Shown one piece after another: positions 47,315 to 56,487 of a stretch of DNA of 64,000 nucleotides; within the stretch, counting starts at the first letter, position 1, and every line of letters starts with the position of its first letter. Made by a program: the position numbers and the translations under genes. Source of the DNA: JAVJSD01 sp040219575 (GTDB taxonomy: Bacteria > Planctomycetota > Planctomycetia > Pirellulales > Pirellulaceae); assembly GCA_040219575.1 (NCBI GenBank), contig JAVJSD010000025.1, forward strand, positions 1 through 64,000, written 5' to 3'. The notes under the pieces are model-generated. The model made no database searches, had not been told where the DNA came from, and saw only the letters and a program-made list of their open reading frames with translations.

Positions 47315-47344
47315 TTGGCCTCCGCCATCAAGCGGCCCTATAAT
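47315..47344 (+). promoter_or_regulatory. Putative promoter for the 47395 gene
   Basis: TTGGCC at 47315-47320 and an exact TATAAT at 47339-47344 are separated by 18 bp, about 50 bases before the start codon. A strong GGAGG ribosome site follows at 47383-47387. Confidence 0.5.
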
Positions 47345-47394
47345 CAATATCCCGGCGGTCTACTCTTCCCTGCTTCTCAAACGGAGGTTCAGCG

Positions 47395-48924
47395 ATGTTC
47401 TCAGGCGACACCCGACGTGGTTTCATGCGATCGATGTTGGCGGGGGGCGCGCTGGCCGGACTGGGCGAGTTGGGATTCCTCGCGCGGCTTCCCCGCGTTT
47501 CGGCCGACGAGGCGAAGCTCGATCCAAAAGTCGTCGGGCTGCGGCCCGAGATCGAACCGCTGGTGCGGCTGCTGGAAGAGACGCCCCGCGGCAAACTGTT
47601 GGAGGAAGTAGCGCAGCGGGTGAAGCAAGGCGCGTCGTATCAAGACGTGCTGGCGGCGCTGTTGTTGGCCGGCGTGCGCAACATCCAGCCGCGGCCGTCG
47701 GTGGGCTTCAAATTCCACGCCGTGCTGGTCGTCAACTCGGCCCACATCGCCAGCATGGCCTCGCCCGACGAGCAGCGCTGGCTGCCGATCTTCTGGGCGC
47801 TCGATCATTTCAAGTCGTCGCAGGCGCGCGACGTGCAGGAGGGCGACTGGACGATGGGCCCGGTCGACGAGTCGGCGGTTCCCTCGGCCGACAAGGCGCG
47901 GCAGGCGTTCACGACCGCCATGGACGACTGGGACGAGTCGGCCGCCGACGCCGCCGTCGCCGCGCTGGCCCGCACGCACGGCGCGACCGAGATCGTCGAC
48001 CTGTTCATCCGCTACGGCTGCCGCGACTTCCGTTCGATCGGCCACAAGGCGATCTACGTCGCCAACAGTTGGCGGACCCTCCAGTGCATCGGCTGGCGGC
48101 ACAGCGAACCGGTGCTCCGCTCGCTGGCCTACGCGCTGCTGATGCACGAGGGGAGCAACCCGGCCAAGCGCGACGACGACGCCGACCGCCACGGCCGCGA
48201 GAACGTCTCGCGGGCCAAAAAGATCCGCGGCGACGGGCTGGCCGGCAAGCTCGACGACGGCGCCACGGGCGAGTTGCTCACGGCCCTGCGCAGCGATTCG
48301 CCCGAGCAGTGCTGCGACCTGGTCGTCGAACTGCTCAACCGCGGGACCTCGCCGCAGTCGCTGTGGGATGCGCTGCTGACCGGTTCGGGCGAACTGCTCA
48401 TCCGCCAGTCGGGCATCGTCTCGCTGCACGCGGTGACCACCACCAACGCCCTGCGGTTCGCCTTCCAAACGGCGGCCGACGACGAGACCCGCCGATTGGT
48501 ATTGCTGCAGAACGCCGCCTTCCTGCCGCTGTTCCGCGAAGCGATGCGCGGACGCGGCCGCGTCGGCGAGTTCGACATCACCGAACTCGCCCCAGAAGAG
48601 ACCAAGCAACAGGGCGAGGAGTTGATCACCGCCACCCTGAACGACGTCGGCCGCAACAACGGCGAGGCCTCGCGCAAACTACTGGCCTACCTCCAAAACG
48701 GCGGCGACGCGCGGGAGTTCATCCAGGCGGCCCGCGTGCTGGTGTTCACCAAGGGGAACGACGCCCACGACTACAAGTTCAGCTCGGCCGTGCTGGAGGA
48801 CTACTACCACGTCTCGCCCGCCTGGCGGAATCGCTACCTCGCCGCCGGCGTCTACAACCTGCAAGGCACAACGGCCCGCGACAACGACCTCGTCCAGCGA
48901 ACCCGGGCGGCCCTCACCGGCTGA
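47395..48924 (+). CDS. Tat-exported helical protein of unknown function
   Basis: This 509-residue protein begins with a Tat-like signal (TRRGFMRSMLAGGALAGLG). The rest looks mostly helical with repeated helix pairs and no motif I can name; His residues in FKFHAVLVVNSAH, GHKAIYVANS and VEDYYHVSP-like stretches might bind a metal. It has its own promoter-like site and strong ribosome site and stands alone. Similar Tat proteins are common in planctomycetes. I do not assign a function. Confidence 0.7.
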   Translation: MFSGDTRRGFMRSMLAGGALAGLGELGFLARLPRVSADEAKLDPKVVGLRPEIEPLVRLLEETPRGKLLEEVAQRVKQGASYQDVLAALLLAGVRNIQPRPSVGFKFHAVLVVNSAHIASMASPDEQRWLPIFWALDHFKSSQARDVQEGDWTMGPVDESAVPSADKARQAFTTAMDDWDESAADAAVAALARTHGATEIVDLFIRYGCRDFRSIGHKAIYVANSWRTLQCIGWRHSEPVLRSLAYALLMHEGSNPAKRDDDADRHGRENVSRAKKIRGDGLAGKLDDGATGELLTALRSDSPEQCCDLVVELLNRGTSPQSLWDALLTGSGELLIRQSGIVSLHAVTTTNALRFAFQTAADDETRRLVLLQNAAFLPLFREAMRGRGRVGEFDITELAPEETKQQGEELITATLNDVGRNNGEASRKLLAYLQNGGDAREFIQAARVLVFTKGNDAHDYKFSSAVLEDYYHVSPAWRNRYLAAGVYNLQGTTARDNDLVQRTRAALTG

Positions 48925-48934
48925 CGCCGCGTCC

Positions 48935-49127
48935 GTAGCCGATGCTGCCAGCAACGGCTACGGGAGTGAATGAAGCCTCGACAAGGCGCGCCATGCTCTC
49001 ACGCCGAAGGCGAGTGAGCATGCTGTCGGGCTATGTTGCGTCGGCATGCTCACCCCGCTCCGCGGTGAGAGCATGGCGCCCAAGCGAACTCTGGAATCTT
49101 GCCGATGCTGGCAGGATCGGCTACGAG
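48935..49127. repeat. Nested inverted repeats between two genes
   Basis: GCGCCATGCTCTCAC at 48988-49002 pairs with GTGAGAGCATGGCGC at 49065-49079, and inside it GTGAGCATGC pairs with GCATGCTCAC. Outer copies of GCCGATGCTG...CGGCTAC occur at both ends. The whole spacer can fold on itself. I see no gene in it. Confidence 0.65.
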
Positions 49128-49157
49128 TCCGCGTGGTGCGAACATGCGGCCTTGAGT

Positions 49158-49610
49158 CTATTCAACGGGTCGTTCCTCTCCGTCGGATTCGATCACATAG
49201 GTGTCGATGATCTCGGTCTTGCCGGTGGCGTGCGTCTCGGATTTCAATTCGAACTTCGCCTTGAACCAGGCCTTCAGCCGGGCCTTGTAGAAGCGTCGGC
49301 AGAAAGGGGTCAGCAGCGAGAGGCCCAGCGCGTCGGTGAGCATGCCGGGGGTGAGCAGCATGCCGCCGGCGGCGAAGATCATGGCGGCGTCGAGCAGGGC
49401 GTCGCCGGGAAGAATGCCTTCGCGCATTTCTGTGCGGATGCGGCGATAGGTGCGCCAGCCCTGATGCCGCGCCAGCGCCGCGCCCACCACGCCCGTGAGA
49501 ATCACCAGCAGCAGCGGCACCCACCAGCGAGTGTAGTCGCCCAACAGCAGCAGCAGCGTCAGCTCCACTAGCGGAACGACGATGAACAGCAGCAGAAGTT
49601 TCCAGAACAT
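49158..49610 (-). CDS. fxsA: FxsA family membrane protein
   Basis: This 150-residue protein matches the FxsA family: three hydrophobic segments at the N-terminus (WKLLLLFIVVPLVELTLLLL, then VPLLLVILTGVVGAALARHQG) and the conserved LLTPGMLTDALGLSLLTPF. FxsA in E. coli is linked to F-plasmid exclusion of phage T7, but its normal role is not clear. The C-terminal 45 residues are charged. The start is the ATG at 49610. Confidence 0.88.
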   Translation of the reverse strand: MFWKLLLLFIVVPLVELTLLLLLGDYTRWWVPLLLVILTGVVGAALARHQGWRTYRRIRTEMREGILPGDALLDAAMIFAAGGMLLTPGMLTDALGLSLLTPFCRRFYKARLKAWFKAKFELKSETHATGKTEIIDTYVIESDGEERPVE

Positions 49611-49674
49611 CGACTCGTCGTTCCTCGAAAAACGCGCCCTGCAACTTGCGTCCCCCGCGCTCGCCGCGCAGACT

Positions 49675-49738
49675 GTAGCGGAAGTCGTGAGACTTCCGAT
49701 CTCGTGGTGAACCTCGGAACTCTCACGAGTTCCGCTAC
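49675..49738. repeat. GTAGCGGAA palindromic repeat, copy 3
   Basis: Arms at 49675-49699 and 49714-49738 match the repeats at 17080 and 19260, with two compensating base changes that keep pairing. It lies between the divergently transcribed fxsA and sulfatase genes. Confidence 0.75.
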
Positions 49739-49822
49739 CATATCGTCGATCGCCCCAACGTATCGCGTCGCCGTCGGATCTACAACGCGGCATCCTCGTT
49801 GCTTTCACTGGGAATACCGTCC

Positions 49823-51250
49823 ATGACTCGCTCCTCGGTGTTGTGCCTCCTTGGTCTGGTTGTCTCCGTCAGCCTCGCGCCGGCGGTGCGTTCCGTCCAC
49901 GCGAATGACCACGCGAAGGAAGAGTCGAAACGCCCCAACATCCTGCTGATCGTCTCCGACGATCAGGGCTATCACGACCTGGGCTGCTACGGATCGCAAG
50001 GGATCAAGACGCCCAACCTCGACCGCATCGCCCGCGGCGGCGTGAAGCTCACCAACTTTTACGTCGCCTGGTCGGCCTGCACGCCTTCCCGGGCCGCGCT
50101 GCTCACCGGCCGCTACCCGCAGCGCAACGGCACCTACGACATGATCCGCAACGACATGGTCGACTACGGCCATCGCTACACGCCCGAGGAGTACGCCGTC
50201 TCGCCGGAGCGCGTGCTGGGGACCGACGTCCGCGAGGTGTTTCTCTCCGACGTGCTCTCGCAGGCGGGCTACACCAACGGTTGCTACGGCAAGTGGGACG
50301 GCGGGCAGCTTCGCCGCTACCTGCCGCTGCAACGCGGCTTCGACCGCTACTACGGCTTCGCCAACACCGGCATCGACTACTTCACGCACGAGCGGTACTA
50401 CGTCCCCTCGATGTGGCGCGACAACGCGCCCACCACTGAAGACCGGGGAACCTACTGCACGTACTTGTTTCAGCGCGAAGCAGTGACGTTCCTCAAGGAG
50501 AACCACGACAAGCCGTTCTTTCTGTACGTGCCGTTCAACGCCCCGCACGGATCGTCGAGCCTCGATCCGGAAATCCGCGGCACGGTGCAGGCGCCGGAAA
50601 AGTACCTGGCCATGTATCCCGAGGGCGAGTCGCAGCGTGAGCAGCGGCGTCGCGGCTACCTGGCCGCGACCACCTGCATGGACGACGCCATCGGCGAGAT
50701 GCTCGACCTGTTGGACAAGTACGACCTCGCCGACAACACGCTGGTGATCTTCATGTCGGACAACGGCGGCAGCGGCCTGGCCGACAATGCGCCGCTGAAG
50801 GGCCGCAAATCGACGATGTGGGAAGGCGGCCTCCGCGTGCCGTGCGTCGTGCGCTATCCCGGCAAGATTCCGGCTGGCGCGACCAGCGACGAGTTTCTCA
50901 CGTCGTTGGAAGTCTTTCCCACCGTGCTCAAGGCGGCCGCCGCCAGTCCGCCGAAGGATGTGATCCTCGACGGCTTCGACATGCTGCCGGTGCTGGCCGG
51001 CGAAGAGTCGTCGCCGCGTCGCGAGATGTTCTGGCAACGCCGCAGCGACAAGGCGGCCCGCGTCGGAGATTGGAAATGGGTCGAAAGCGGCAAGGGGGGC
51101 GGGCTATTCAACCTGGCCGAGGACATCGGCGAGCAGCACGACCTCGCCGCGTCGAAGCCCGACGTGCTGCGGATGGTCAAGGCCCGTTTCGCCGCCTGGC
51201 GCAAAGCAATGGACCAGACCGAACCCCGCGGCCCATTTCGGGATTATTGA
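49823..51250 (+). CDS. Sulfatase, arylsulfatase A family
   Basis: This 475-residue exported enzyme has a signal peptide, metal site LLIVSDDQGYHDLGCYG, and formylglycine motif C86-T-P-S-R in ACTPSRAALLTGR. Further hallmarks are the KWDGGQ segment in place of the usual GKWHLG, and MSDNGGSG. The replacement of the usual active-site Lys-Trp-His is notable but these residues vary among subfamilies. It removes sulfate from a polysaccharide or glycan; the substrate is unknown. The ATG at 49823 was preferred to an earlier TTG. Confidence 0.9.
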   Translation: MTRSSVLCLLGLVVSVSLAPAVRSVHANDHAKEESKRPNILLIVSDDQGYHDLGCYGSQGIKTPNLDRIARGGVKLTNFYVAWSACTPSRAALLTGRYPQRNGTYDMIRNDMVDYGHRYTPEEYAVSPERVLGTDVREVFLSDVLSQAGYTNGCYGKWDGGQLRRYLPLQRGFDRYYGFANTGIDYFTHERYYVPSMWRDNAPTTEDRGTYCTYLFQREAVTFLKENHDKPFFLYVPFNAPHGSSSLDPEIRGTVQAPEKYLAMYPEGESQREQRRRGYLAATTCMDDAIGEMLDLLDKYDLADNTLVIFMSDNGGSGLADNAPLKGRKSTMWEGGLRVPCVVRYPGKIPAGATSDEFLTSLEVFPTVLKAAAASPPKDVILDGFDMLPVLAGEESSPRREMFWQRRSDKAARVGDWKWVESGKGGGLFNLAEDIGEQHDLAASKPDVLRMVKARFAAWRKAMDQTEPRGPFRDY

Positions 51251-51254
51251 TCTG

Positions 51255-51380
51255 GTAGGCCGGAACAAGCCGTGCGCAGTTCCGGCAGCCGCGCCGCCTG
51301 GCGCGGATCTTTCGCAGCGTGGTTTCGTTTACGCGGCGTTTGAGAATTGCCGGAACCGCGCGAGGCTTGTTCCGGCCTAC
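51255..51380. repeat. Inverted repeat, 33-bp arms
   Basis: Arms at 51255-51287 and 51348-51380 begin GTAGGCCGGAACAAGCC and match at about 29 of 33 positions. A lone arm of the same repeat occurs at 26613-26655. It lies between convergent genes and may act as a two-way terminator. Confidence 0.7.
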
Positions 51381-51385
51381 GGCGC

Positions 51386-53512
51386 TTACGGGCTTTCGGC
51401 CGGTTTGCGGATGGCGAGATGCTTGGCGTCCCAGCCGAGCTTCTCGACGACCGCTTGCGGATACCGCCACTTCTCCGCGTCCGCGTCGTAAATGATGACG
51501 CGTGTGCGCTCCGCCGCCATGGCGACGACGGCCGGCATCTCCAGAATCCGCGAGACGTTGAGCAGAAACGGACCTTCGCGATGCGTGGCGGATAGCTCGT
51601 GCAGGTCGATCCGCGTGATGTCGGGCTCGAACAACGAGGCATGCAGCGCCACGCCGGCCATCTGTCGATGGGCTTGCAGCCAGAGCGGCACGCCGGACAT
51701 GGAATCGACTTCCCGCAGCGCCTGCGCCGCGCGGCGGACGTCGTACACCCGCATGCCGTCGCGCGATTGGCCGAGCAGGTAGAACCGCCGGCGATGCTGC
51801 GTCTGCTTCCGCTCGCTCTGATCCCAGGCCGTCGGACCGACGCCCCGCGGCGCGACATGCGCCATCGCCCACTTGAACGACTTGAACATGCCCTGCGTTT
51901 GCCGGAACGCCTTTTCGTCGGCTTCGGGCAGCGTCTCGTCGGCGAGTTGCTTTTCAAAACCGGGGCGATAGGTCGCCAGGAACTCGTTCCAGCCGGCGTC
52001 GTCGAGCACGTTGAGAACGGTCAGGTCGGCCTTGTCGAGTCCGACCCGATGGGCGAGGTACAGCCGCAGGCGAATCGCGCCCTGGCTGGTGAAGTCGTAG
52101 GCGGACAGTTGCACGCCGTCGTGCTCGGCGGAGAAGACTTCCTTGAGTGCGAGCGGTTCATCTTGTTCGGGCCAGCCGCGGAAGGTTTTCGCCAGCAAGG
52201 CTTCGCGCCAACCGTCGCGCTGCTTGTTCCATTGCTTCTCGCTCTTGGGAACCTGCGGCGCCTCGGCCTTGGCGGTAAACGTCTCGTCGATGGTGGTGTT
52301 CTGCTCGTCGTCCGGCAACTGCTCAAAGACCTTGAGTTGCTCGGGCTCGAAGAACTTGACAGCCGGTTTGTCGATCAGACGATCGAGGCCGCCCTTGAGA
52401 TGAAAGTCGAACCAGCGGAAGGCGTGCACGCGCAGTTCCTGCGTGTCCTTATGCGGTCCGGCGGTGATCTGCAGCGCGAGTTTCTCCGGCACGCCGTAGA
52501 GCTGGTAAATCTTGCGGACGGCGGCATGCGTGCGGACCACGCCCTCCAGCGGGAAGATGCGGTCGCGGTCGGTGTTGCTGATCAGCAGCGGACGCGGCGC
52601 GACCAGGGCCGCCACCTGGGCGTAGTCCCAACCATAGGTGTTGACCATGAACATGCAGTCGCAATGGCCTTCGACCGTGCCGTCGACCACGTGGTTCTCC
52701 AGATCGGTGATGCCGGCCACGGGCACCGCGCACTTGATGCGCTGGTCGATCGCGGCGATCCACCAACTATACGCCCCGCCGCCGCTGCGTCCGGTCACTC
52801 CCAGTCGCTCGCCGTCGACCTCCTTGCGTGATTGCAGGTAGTCCAGTGCGCGCACGCAGTTCCAGGCCTCGACGCCGGCCGACGTGTAGCCGCGGTTGAG
52901 CCACCAGAAGCGGTCGTAGCGATAGGTGCCGTGATGGATGCCCTCGATCTCGCCGAGTTGCAGCGTGTCGATCACCAGGCAGACGTAACCATGCCGCGCG
53001 AACCACGCGCCGTGATGTTGGTAGGTCGCCTTGTTGCCGTAGCTGACGCCGTCCTTCTTCACGCCGCCGTGGCCGCAGACGTAGAGAATCGCCGGCAGCG
53101 GCTCTTTCACTTCCTTGGGCCGGTACAGGTTGCCGGTCACATACAGCCCGGGCCGCGACTGGAAGTGCAGGTTCTCGACGACGAAATCGTCGTGTTCGAC
53201 GGCGCCGGTGACGACCGGTTTCAGTTCGGTGCGGGAGGGCAGAGGGGAGAGGCCGAGCATTTCCAGCAGTTGCTGGCGGTACATCTCGCGTTTGGAGGTC
53301 CAGTCCTCGAGCGTCTCGACATCGGCCAGGCAGGCTTCCTGCAACTTCGCAGTTTCCGCGGCGAAGTACTCCGCGATCATCTTGTCGCCGCGGGAGGTGT
53401 CGAGCTTTTCGTTCTTGTCGTTCTTGTCGTTCTTCTCCTGCGCGGCGAGCGGCAGCGACGTCAACAGCAGCAACAGAACAGTGCAGGGCAGGGGGGTGCG
53501 AATTGGCGGCAT
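51386..53512 (-). CDS. Secreted alpha/beta hydrolase, acetyl xylan esterase-like
   Basis: This 708-residue protein has a signal peptide (hydrophobic about 8-23, end LAAQ) and a charged KNDKNDKNEK stretch. Residues about 55-350 are an alpha/beta hydrolase with GRSGGGAYSWW (nucleophile Ser), Asp in NTDRDRIFPLEG and His in TAGPHKDTQE, like planctomycete acetyl xylan esterases. The last 350 residues are a second, unassigned alpha/beta hydrolase-like part without a visible catalytic Ser. It may deacetylate or desulfate-assist polysaccharide breakdown. The ATG at 53512 gives a proper signal peptide. Confidence 0.78.
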   Translation of the reverse strand: MPPIRTPLPCTVLLLLLTSLPLAAQEKNDKNDKNEKLDTSRGDKMIAEYFAAETAKLQEACLADVETLEDWTSKREMYRQQLLEMLGLSPLPSRTELKPVVTGAVEHDDFVVENLHFQSRPGLYVTGNLYRPKEVKEPLPAILYVCGHGGVKKDGVSYGNKATYQHHGAWFARHGYVCLVIDTLQLGEIEGIHHGTYRYDRFWWLNRGYTSAGVEAWNCVRALDYLQSRKEVDGERLGVTGRSGGGAYSWWIAAIDQRIKCAVPVAGITDLENHVVDGTVEGHCDCMFMVNTYGWDYAQVAALVAPRPLLISNTDRDRIFPLEGVVRTHAAVRKIYQLYGVPEKLALQITAGPHKDTQELRVHAFRWFDFHLKGGLDRLIDKPAVKFFEPEQLKVFEQLPDDEQNTTIDETFTAKAEAPQVPKSEKQWNKQRDGWREALLAKTFRGWPEQDEPLALKEVFSAEHDGVQLSAYDFTSQGAIRLRLYLAHRVGLDKADLTVLNVLDDAGWNEFLATYRPGFEKQLADETLPEADEKAFRQTQGMFKSFKWAMAHVAPRGVGPTAWDQSERKQTQHRRRFYLLGQSRDGMRVYDVRRAAQALREVDSMSGVPLWLQAHRQMAGVALHASLFEPDITRIDLHELSATHREGPFLLNVSRILEMPAVVAMAAERTRVIIYDADAEKWRYPQAVVEKLGWDAKHLAIRKPAESP

Positions 53513-53542
53513 GATGAATCTCACGGGGCAGGGCAGGGGGGA
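53483..53542 (+). repeat. Two tandem copies of a G-rich motif
   Basis: GCAGGGCAGGGGGGTGCG at about 53483-53500 and GGGGCAGGGCAGGGGGGAG at 53525-53543 lie about 40 bp apart. One is inside the signal peptide codons of the hydrolase gene on the opposite strand and one is just upstream of its start. Confidence 0.55.
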
Positions 53543-53595
53543 GGAGGTTATGTTCGCCGCGACGCGGAGTGAATGCAAGCGTTTTGCGTGGCGTT

Positions 53596-53725
53596 GATTT
53601 CAGATTTCAGATTGCAGATTTCAGATTGCACACCTATCCCGAAGGGATTGCATCCCACAGCCCGGCGTCGCGAAGCGCACCCCGGGTGCGTTTCCCAATC
53701 TGAAATCTGAAATCTGAAATCAATC
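53596..53725. repeat. Inverted repeat made of ATTTCAG direct repeats
   Basis: The left arm at 53596-53628 has four ATTTCAG/ATTGCAG units; the right arm at 53696-53725 has the reverse complement (AATCTGAAATCTGAAATC). The right arm overlaps the stop codon of the SGNH hydrolase gene. The arms can form a long AT-rich hairpin between two genes. Confidence 0.7.
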
Positions 53726-55210
53726 ATTCAGTATCGCCTCAGGGCGGATTTTGAGGGCGCGTCCTTGCGACCAGCGGCGGAGGCCTTCGAGGCGCTGCCG
53801 GCCGCGCTGGAAATAGACGTCGTCGAGGGATTGCATTTGCGCCGTGAACAGCGGCTTGCGGCGCTCGCGCCAATCGTCGTGCGGGGTGACGAGTTGCTGC
53901 TCCTCCATCGCTTCCAGCAACAGGTCCGCGATCATCTGGTGGCCGTGGATGTCGGGATGCACGTGGTCGAGCATTAGTTCCTCGCCGGGGATGCCGTGCG
54001 GGCTTTCTGCTTCGAACGCCCCGCGGACGTCGACCAGCGGCGTGCCGGTGTCGGCGGCGACGCGGAGGATCGCCTCACGCAGCGGCGTGATGATCCGCAG
54101 GGGACAGAGGTCCTCGTCGCGGGCCCGCAGGAAGTGCTGCTTCGCCTCGTCGTGGCGGCCCAGCGCTTCACAACATTTGCCCAGGTGGTAGTGCACGCCG
54201 GCGTGGCGATCGTCGATGGCGAGCGTCTGCTGGAGGAGTTCGTATTGACGCTCGAACTGCTCTCCCGCGAGTTGCTGCGCCTGTTTCCAAAGGGCGTCGA
54301 ACGCGTCTTTTTGCTGGTCGGTGAGGTCGCTGGCATGTTGGTATTTGAAGGGGGGGCAATCCTTCAGGTTGCTGACCGGATCGACCAGCAGCACCGGCAC
54401 GCCGGCGCGGTCGGCCATCGTGATCATCCGCCGCAGATTGAATTCAAAGTGTTCAACGACGCCGCGTCGTCGCCGGTCGTCGCGCCGGTACGCCTCCAGG
54501 CCGCCTTTGTAATCGAGCAGCGCGTCGACCTCGCCGGCCAACTCGCTCCTGGCCGATGAATCACCGCCGCCGTGCCAGGCGCCGCGCAACACGTTGTAGG
54601 TGCGACTGTGGGCGAGCAGGTTGTGCGCGGCGGCGATCGGCGCCGGAGTTTCCTTCACGTCGGTGTAGGTGCGGTCTTCCAGAAACTCGTTGTGGCCGGT
54701 GTAGAGGATCAACAGGTCGGGCTGGAGCTCGAGCACTTCCTCGACGATCGGCGCCAGGCGGTAACTGGCGTAGGAGACGCCGCCGCAGTTGATCACTTCC
54801 CAATCCCGCGAGGGGTCGGCCGCCTGCAAATTGAGCGCGAGCCAGGTGCTGAAGGCGGTTTCAACGGAGTACGGCCGGCCCTGCACCGTCGAGCCGCCCA
54901 GGCAGAAGATGCGAAACGTGCGCGAACCTTTCTCGGCGGGAAACGATTGCGGACGAAAGTACGTCAACCGCGAGGTGGGAATCTCGTAACGATCGCCGCG
55001 GCGCACGAACAGCGGTCGAATCTCGCTGAAGCCGACGTAGGGATCCTCGGCTTCGCTCACCAGGCCCCATCCCAGCAACGCGAACAACGCCTCGCACAGC
55101 AGCAGCGGGGAGAGGCCCAGCAACACCGCCAGCAGCCGAAACAAGATGCGCCGGCGAGGCGAAGTTTGCGGGCGCGTCGGCGGTGTGGAGGTCGTCGTGG
55201 TGGTGGTCAT
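53720..55210 (-). CDS. Membrane-anchored SGNH/GDSL hydrolase with a TPR-like repeat
   Basis: This 496-residue protein has a Thr-rich start, one helix (about residues 22-48), and an SGNH hydrolase core: LGGSTVQG (Ser), NCGGVSYAS (Gly), YTGHNEF (Asn) and LDHVHPDIHG (Asp/His). One TPR-like unit (GVHYHLGKCCEALGRHDEAK) sits inside the second half. SGNH enzymes cut ester bonds in lipids or acetylated sugars. The repeat at its 3' end overlaps the stop. Confidence 0.82.
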   Translation of the reverse strand: MTTTTTTSTPPTRPQTSPRRRILFRLLAVLLGLSPLLLCEALFALLGWGLVSEAEDPYVGFSEIRPLFVRRGDRYEIPTSRLTYFRPQSFPAEKGSRTFRIFCLGGSTVQGRPYSVETAFSTWLALNLQAADPSRDWEVINCGGVSYASYRLAPIVEEVLELQPDLLILYTGHNEFLEDRTYTDVKETPAPIAAAHNLLAHSRTYNVLRGAWHGGGDSSARSELAGEVDALLDYKGGLEAYRRDDRRRRGVVEHFEFNLRRMITMADRAGVPVLLVDPVSNLKDCPPFKYQHASDLTDQQKDAFDALWKQAQQLAGEQFERQYELLQQTLAIDDRHAGVHYHLGKCCEALGRHDEAKQHFLRARDEDLCPLRIITPLREAILRVAADTGTPLVDVRGAFEAESPHGIPGEELMLDHVHPDIHGHQMIADLLLEAMEEQQLVTPHDDWRERRKPLFTAQMQSLDDVYFQRGRQRLEGLRRWSQGRALKIRPEAILND

Positions 55211-55338
55211 GCCGAGTGATCGAGCCGGGCGATTCTTTGCGTGACGCCGGCCGCTTGGTTATATTTTCGGGAAGCGACTGCTGCCTCGATTATATCCCAC
55301 CCAACACTTCAACTCTCCCTCGCGTCCTCTCCCATTCC

Positions 55339-56265
55339 ATGACCATCGTGCACTCACGATCGGTCGGTCGACTCGTTTGGTCGGCCGGCGCGATGTCGGT
55401 TTTCGTCGCCGCGCTGCTGGCGAGTGGTTGTAATTCGCCGCCGTCGTCGCAAGTGGTGTCGCTGGTGAAGTCGCGGGGAGGCCGAGTCGGCTTCGACGAA
55501 CAGCAGGCGCATCGACCGCTGCGGGCCATCGAACTGCGCGACGCGCGGGTGGCCGACGCCGACCTGTCGCCGTTGGGCGAGTTGCAGGACGTCACCTGGC
55601 TCAGCTTCCACGACAGCGACCTCGACGACGGGGGATTGCGGCACGTGGGGCGAGTCGGCGCGCTGGAGTGGCTCGACCTGTACGGCACGAACGTGACCGA
55701 CGCCGGCATGCCGTATCTGGGCGACGCGGGGCAACTCGTGTCGCTCAACCTGGCGCAGACGCAGGTCTCCGACGCCGGGCTGTTTCATCTCCGCAGCCTC
55801 ACCGATCTGGAAAGCTTGGCCCTGGGCCCGCGTACGACCGACGCCGGACTGGAGCATCTGGCGGAAATGAAGTCGCTGAGGACGCTGTACCTGGGGAATA
55901 CGGGCGTCACAGGCGCGGGCCTGGCGCACCTGGCCGGCCTGCCGCATTTGGAGGAACTGCGCCTCGCCGCCGCGCCGATCACGCCGCGGGGACTGGTGGA
56001 GCTCTCGTCGCTGACGACGCTGCGGAGCCTCGACCTGTCGGCCACACCGCTCACCGACGAGGACCTGGAGTACGTCGCGCGGCTCGAGGACCTGGACTAT
56101 CTCTGCCTGGCCGATACGAACATTTCCGACGCCGGGCTTGTCCATCTCGAGCGGTCGGTGAACTTGATCGTGCTCGATTTGCCGGGCGCCCGTGTTACGG
56201 ACGCCGGTGTTCAACGGTTGAATTCAGCACTGCCGCATTGTCGGATTAGCTGGCGAACACCTTGA
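55339..56265 (+). CDS. Leucine-rich repeat lipoprotein
   Basis: This 308-residue protein has a signal with a lipobox (LLASGC, Cys about residue 31) and then seven or so repeats of about 24 residues with the planctomycete pattern VTDAGMPYL, VSDAGLFHL, TTDAGLEHL, ISDAGLVHL. Such repeats form a curved solenoid used for binding. It lies 222 bp upstream of the ubiquitin-like gene on the same strand, but a promoter-like site lies between, so it is probably a separate unit. Confidence 0.82.
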   Translation: MTIVHSRSVGRLVWSAGAMSVFVAALLASGCNSPPSSQVVSLVKSRGGRVGFDEQQAHRPLRAIELRDARVADADLSPLGELQDVTWLSFHDSDLDDGGLRHVGRVGALEWLDLYGTNVTDAGMPYLGDAGQLVSLNLAQTQVSDAGLFHLRSLTDLESLALGPRTTDAGLEHLAEMKSLRTLYLGNTGVTGAGLAHLAGLPHLEELRLAAAPITPRGLVELSSLTTLRSLDLSATPLTDEDLEYVARLEDLDYLCLADTNISDAGLVHLERSVNLIVLDLPGARVTDAGVQRLNSALPHCRISWRTP

Positions 56266-56296
56266 AACACCACGAGTTACGTTGTCGGGCGGCTTC

Positions 56297-56325
56297 TTGG
56301 AATTGCCCCCCGATTCGGCTAAGAT
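56297..56325 (+). promoter_or_regulatory. Putative promoter of the ubiquitin-like operon
   Basis: TTGGAA at 56297-56302 and TAAGAT at 56320-56325 are 17 bp apart, close to the sigma-70 consensus spacing. It lies about 160 bp before the Ubl start, after the LRR gene stop, giving a long leader of about 150 bases. Confidence 0.5.
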
Positions 56326-56487
56326 ATCTCTGGCCGCGACGAATACCTTTTCGAAACGCTGCTCCGAGAAGAGGAATGAGGCGCTTTTCCGGCGGTTTCC
56401 GCCATCGACCGATGCAGGTCGAGCCGCCGCCTCAAGCCGCTGGACGTTTCGGGGCGGTCGTGGCAGCCTGCTGAGGGAGAAAACGAG

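Noticed and set aside
48935..49127. Possible tRNA or structured RNA gene in the nested repeat
   Set aside because: No cloverleaf, no anticodon arm of right size and no CCA-type end; it reads as palindromic repeats.
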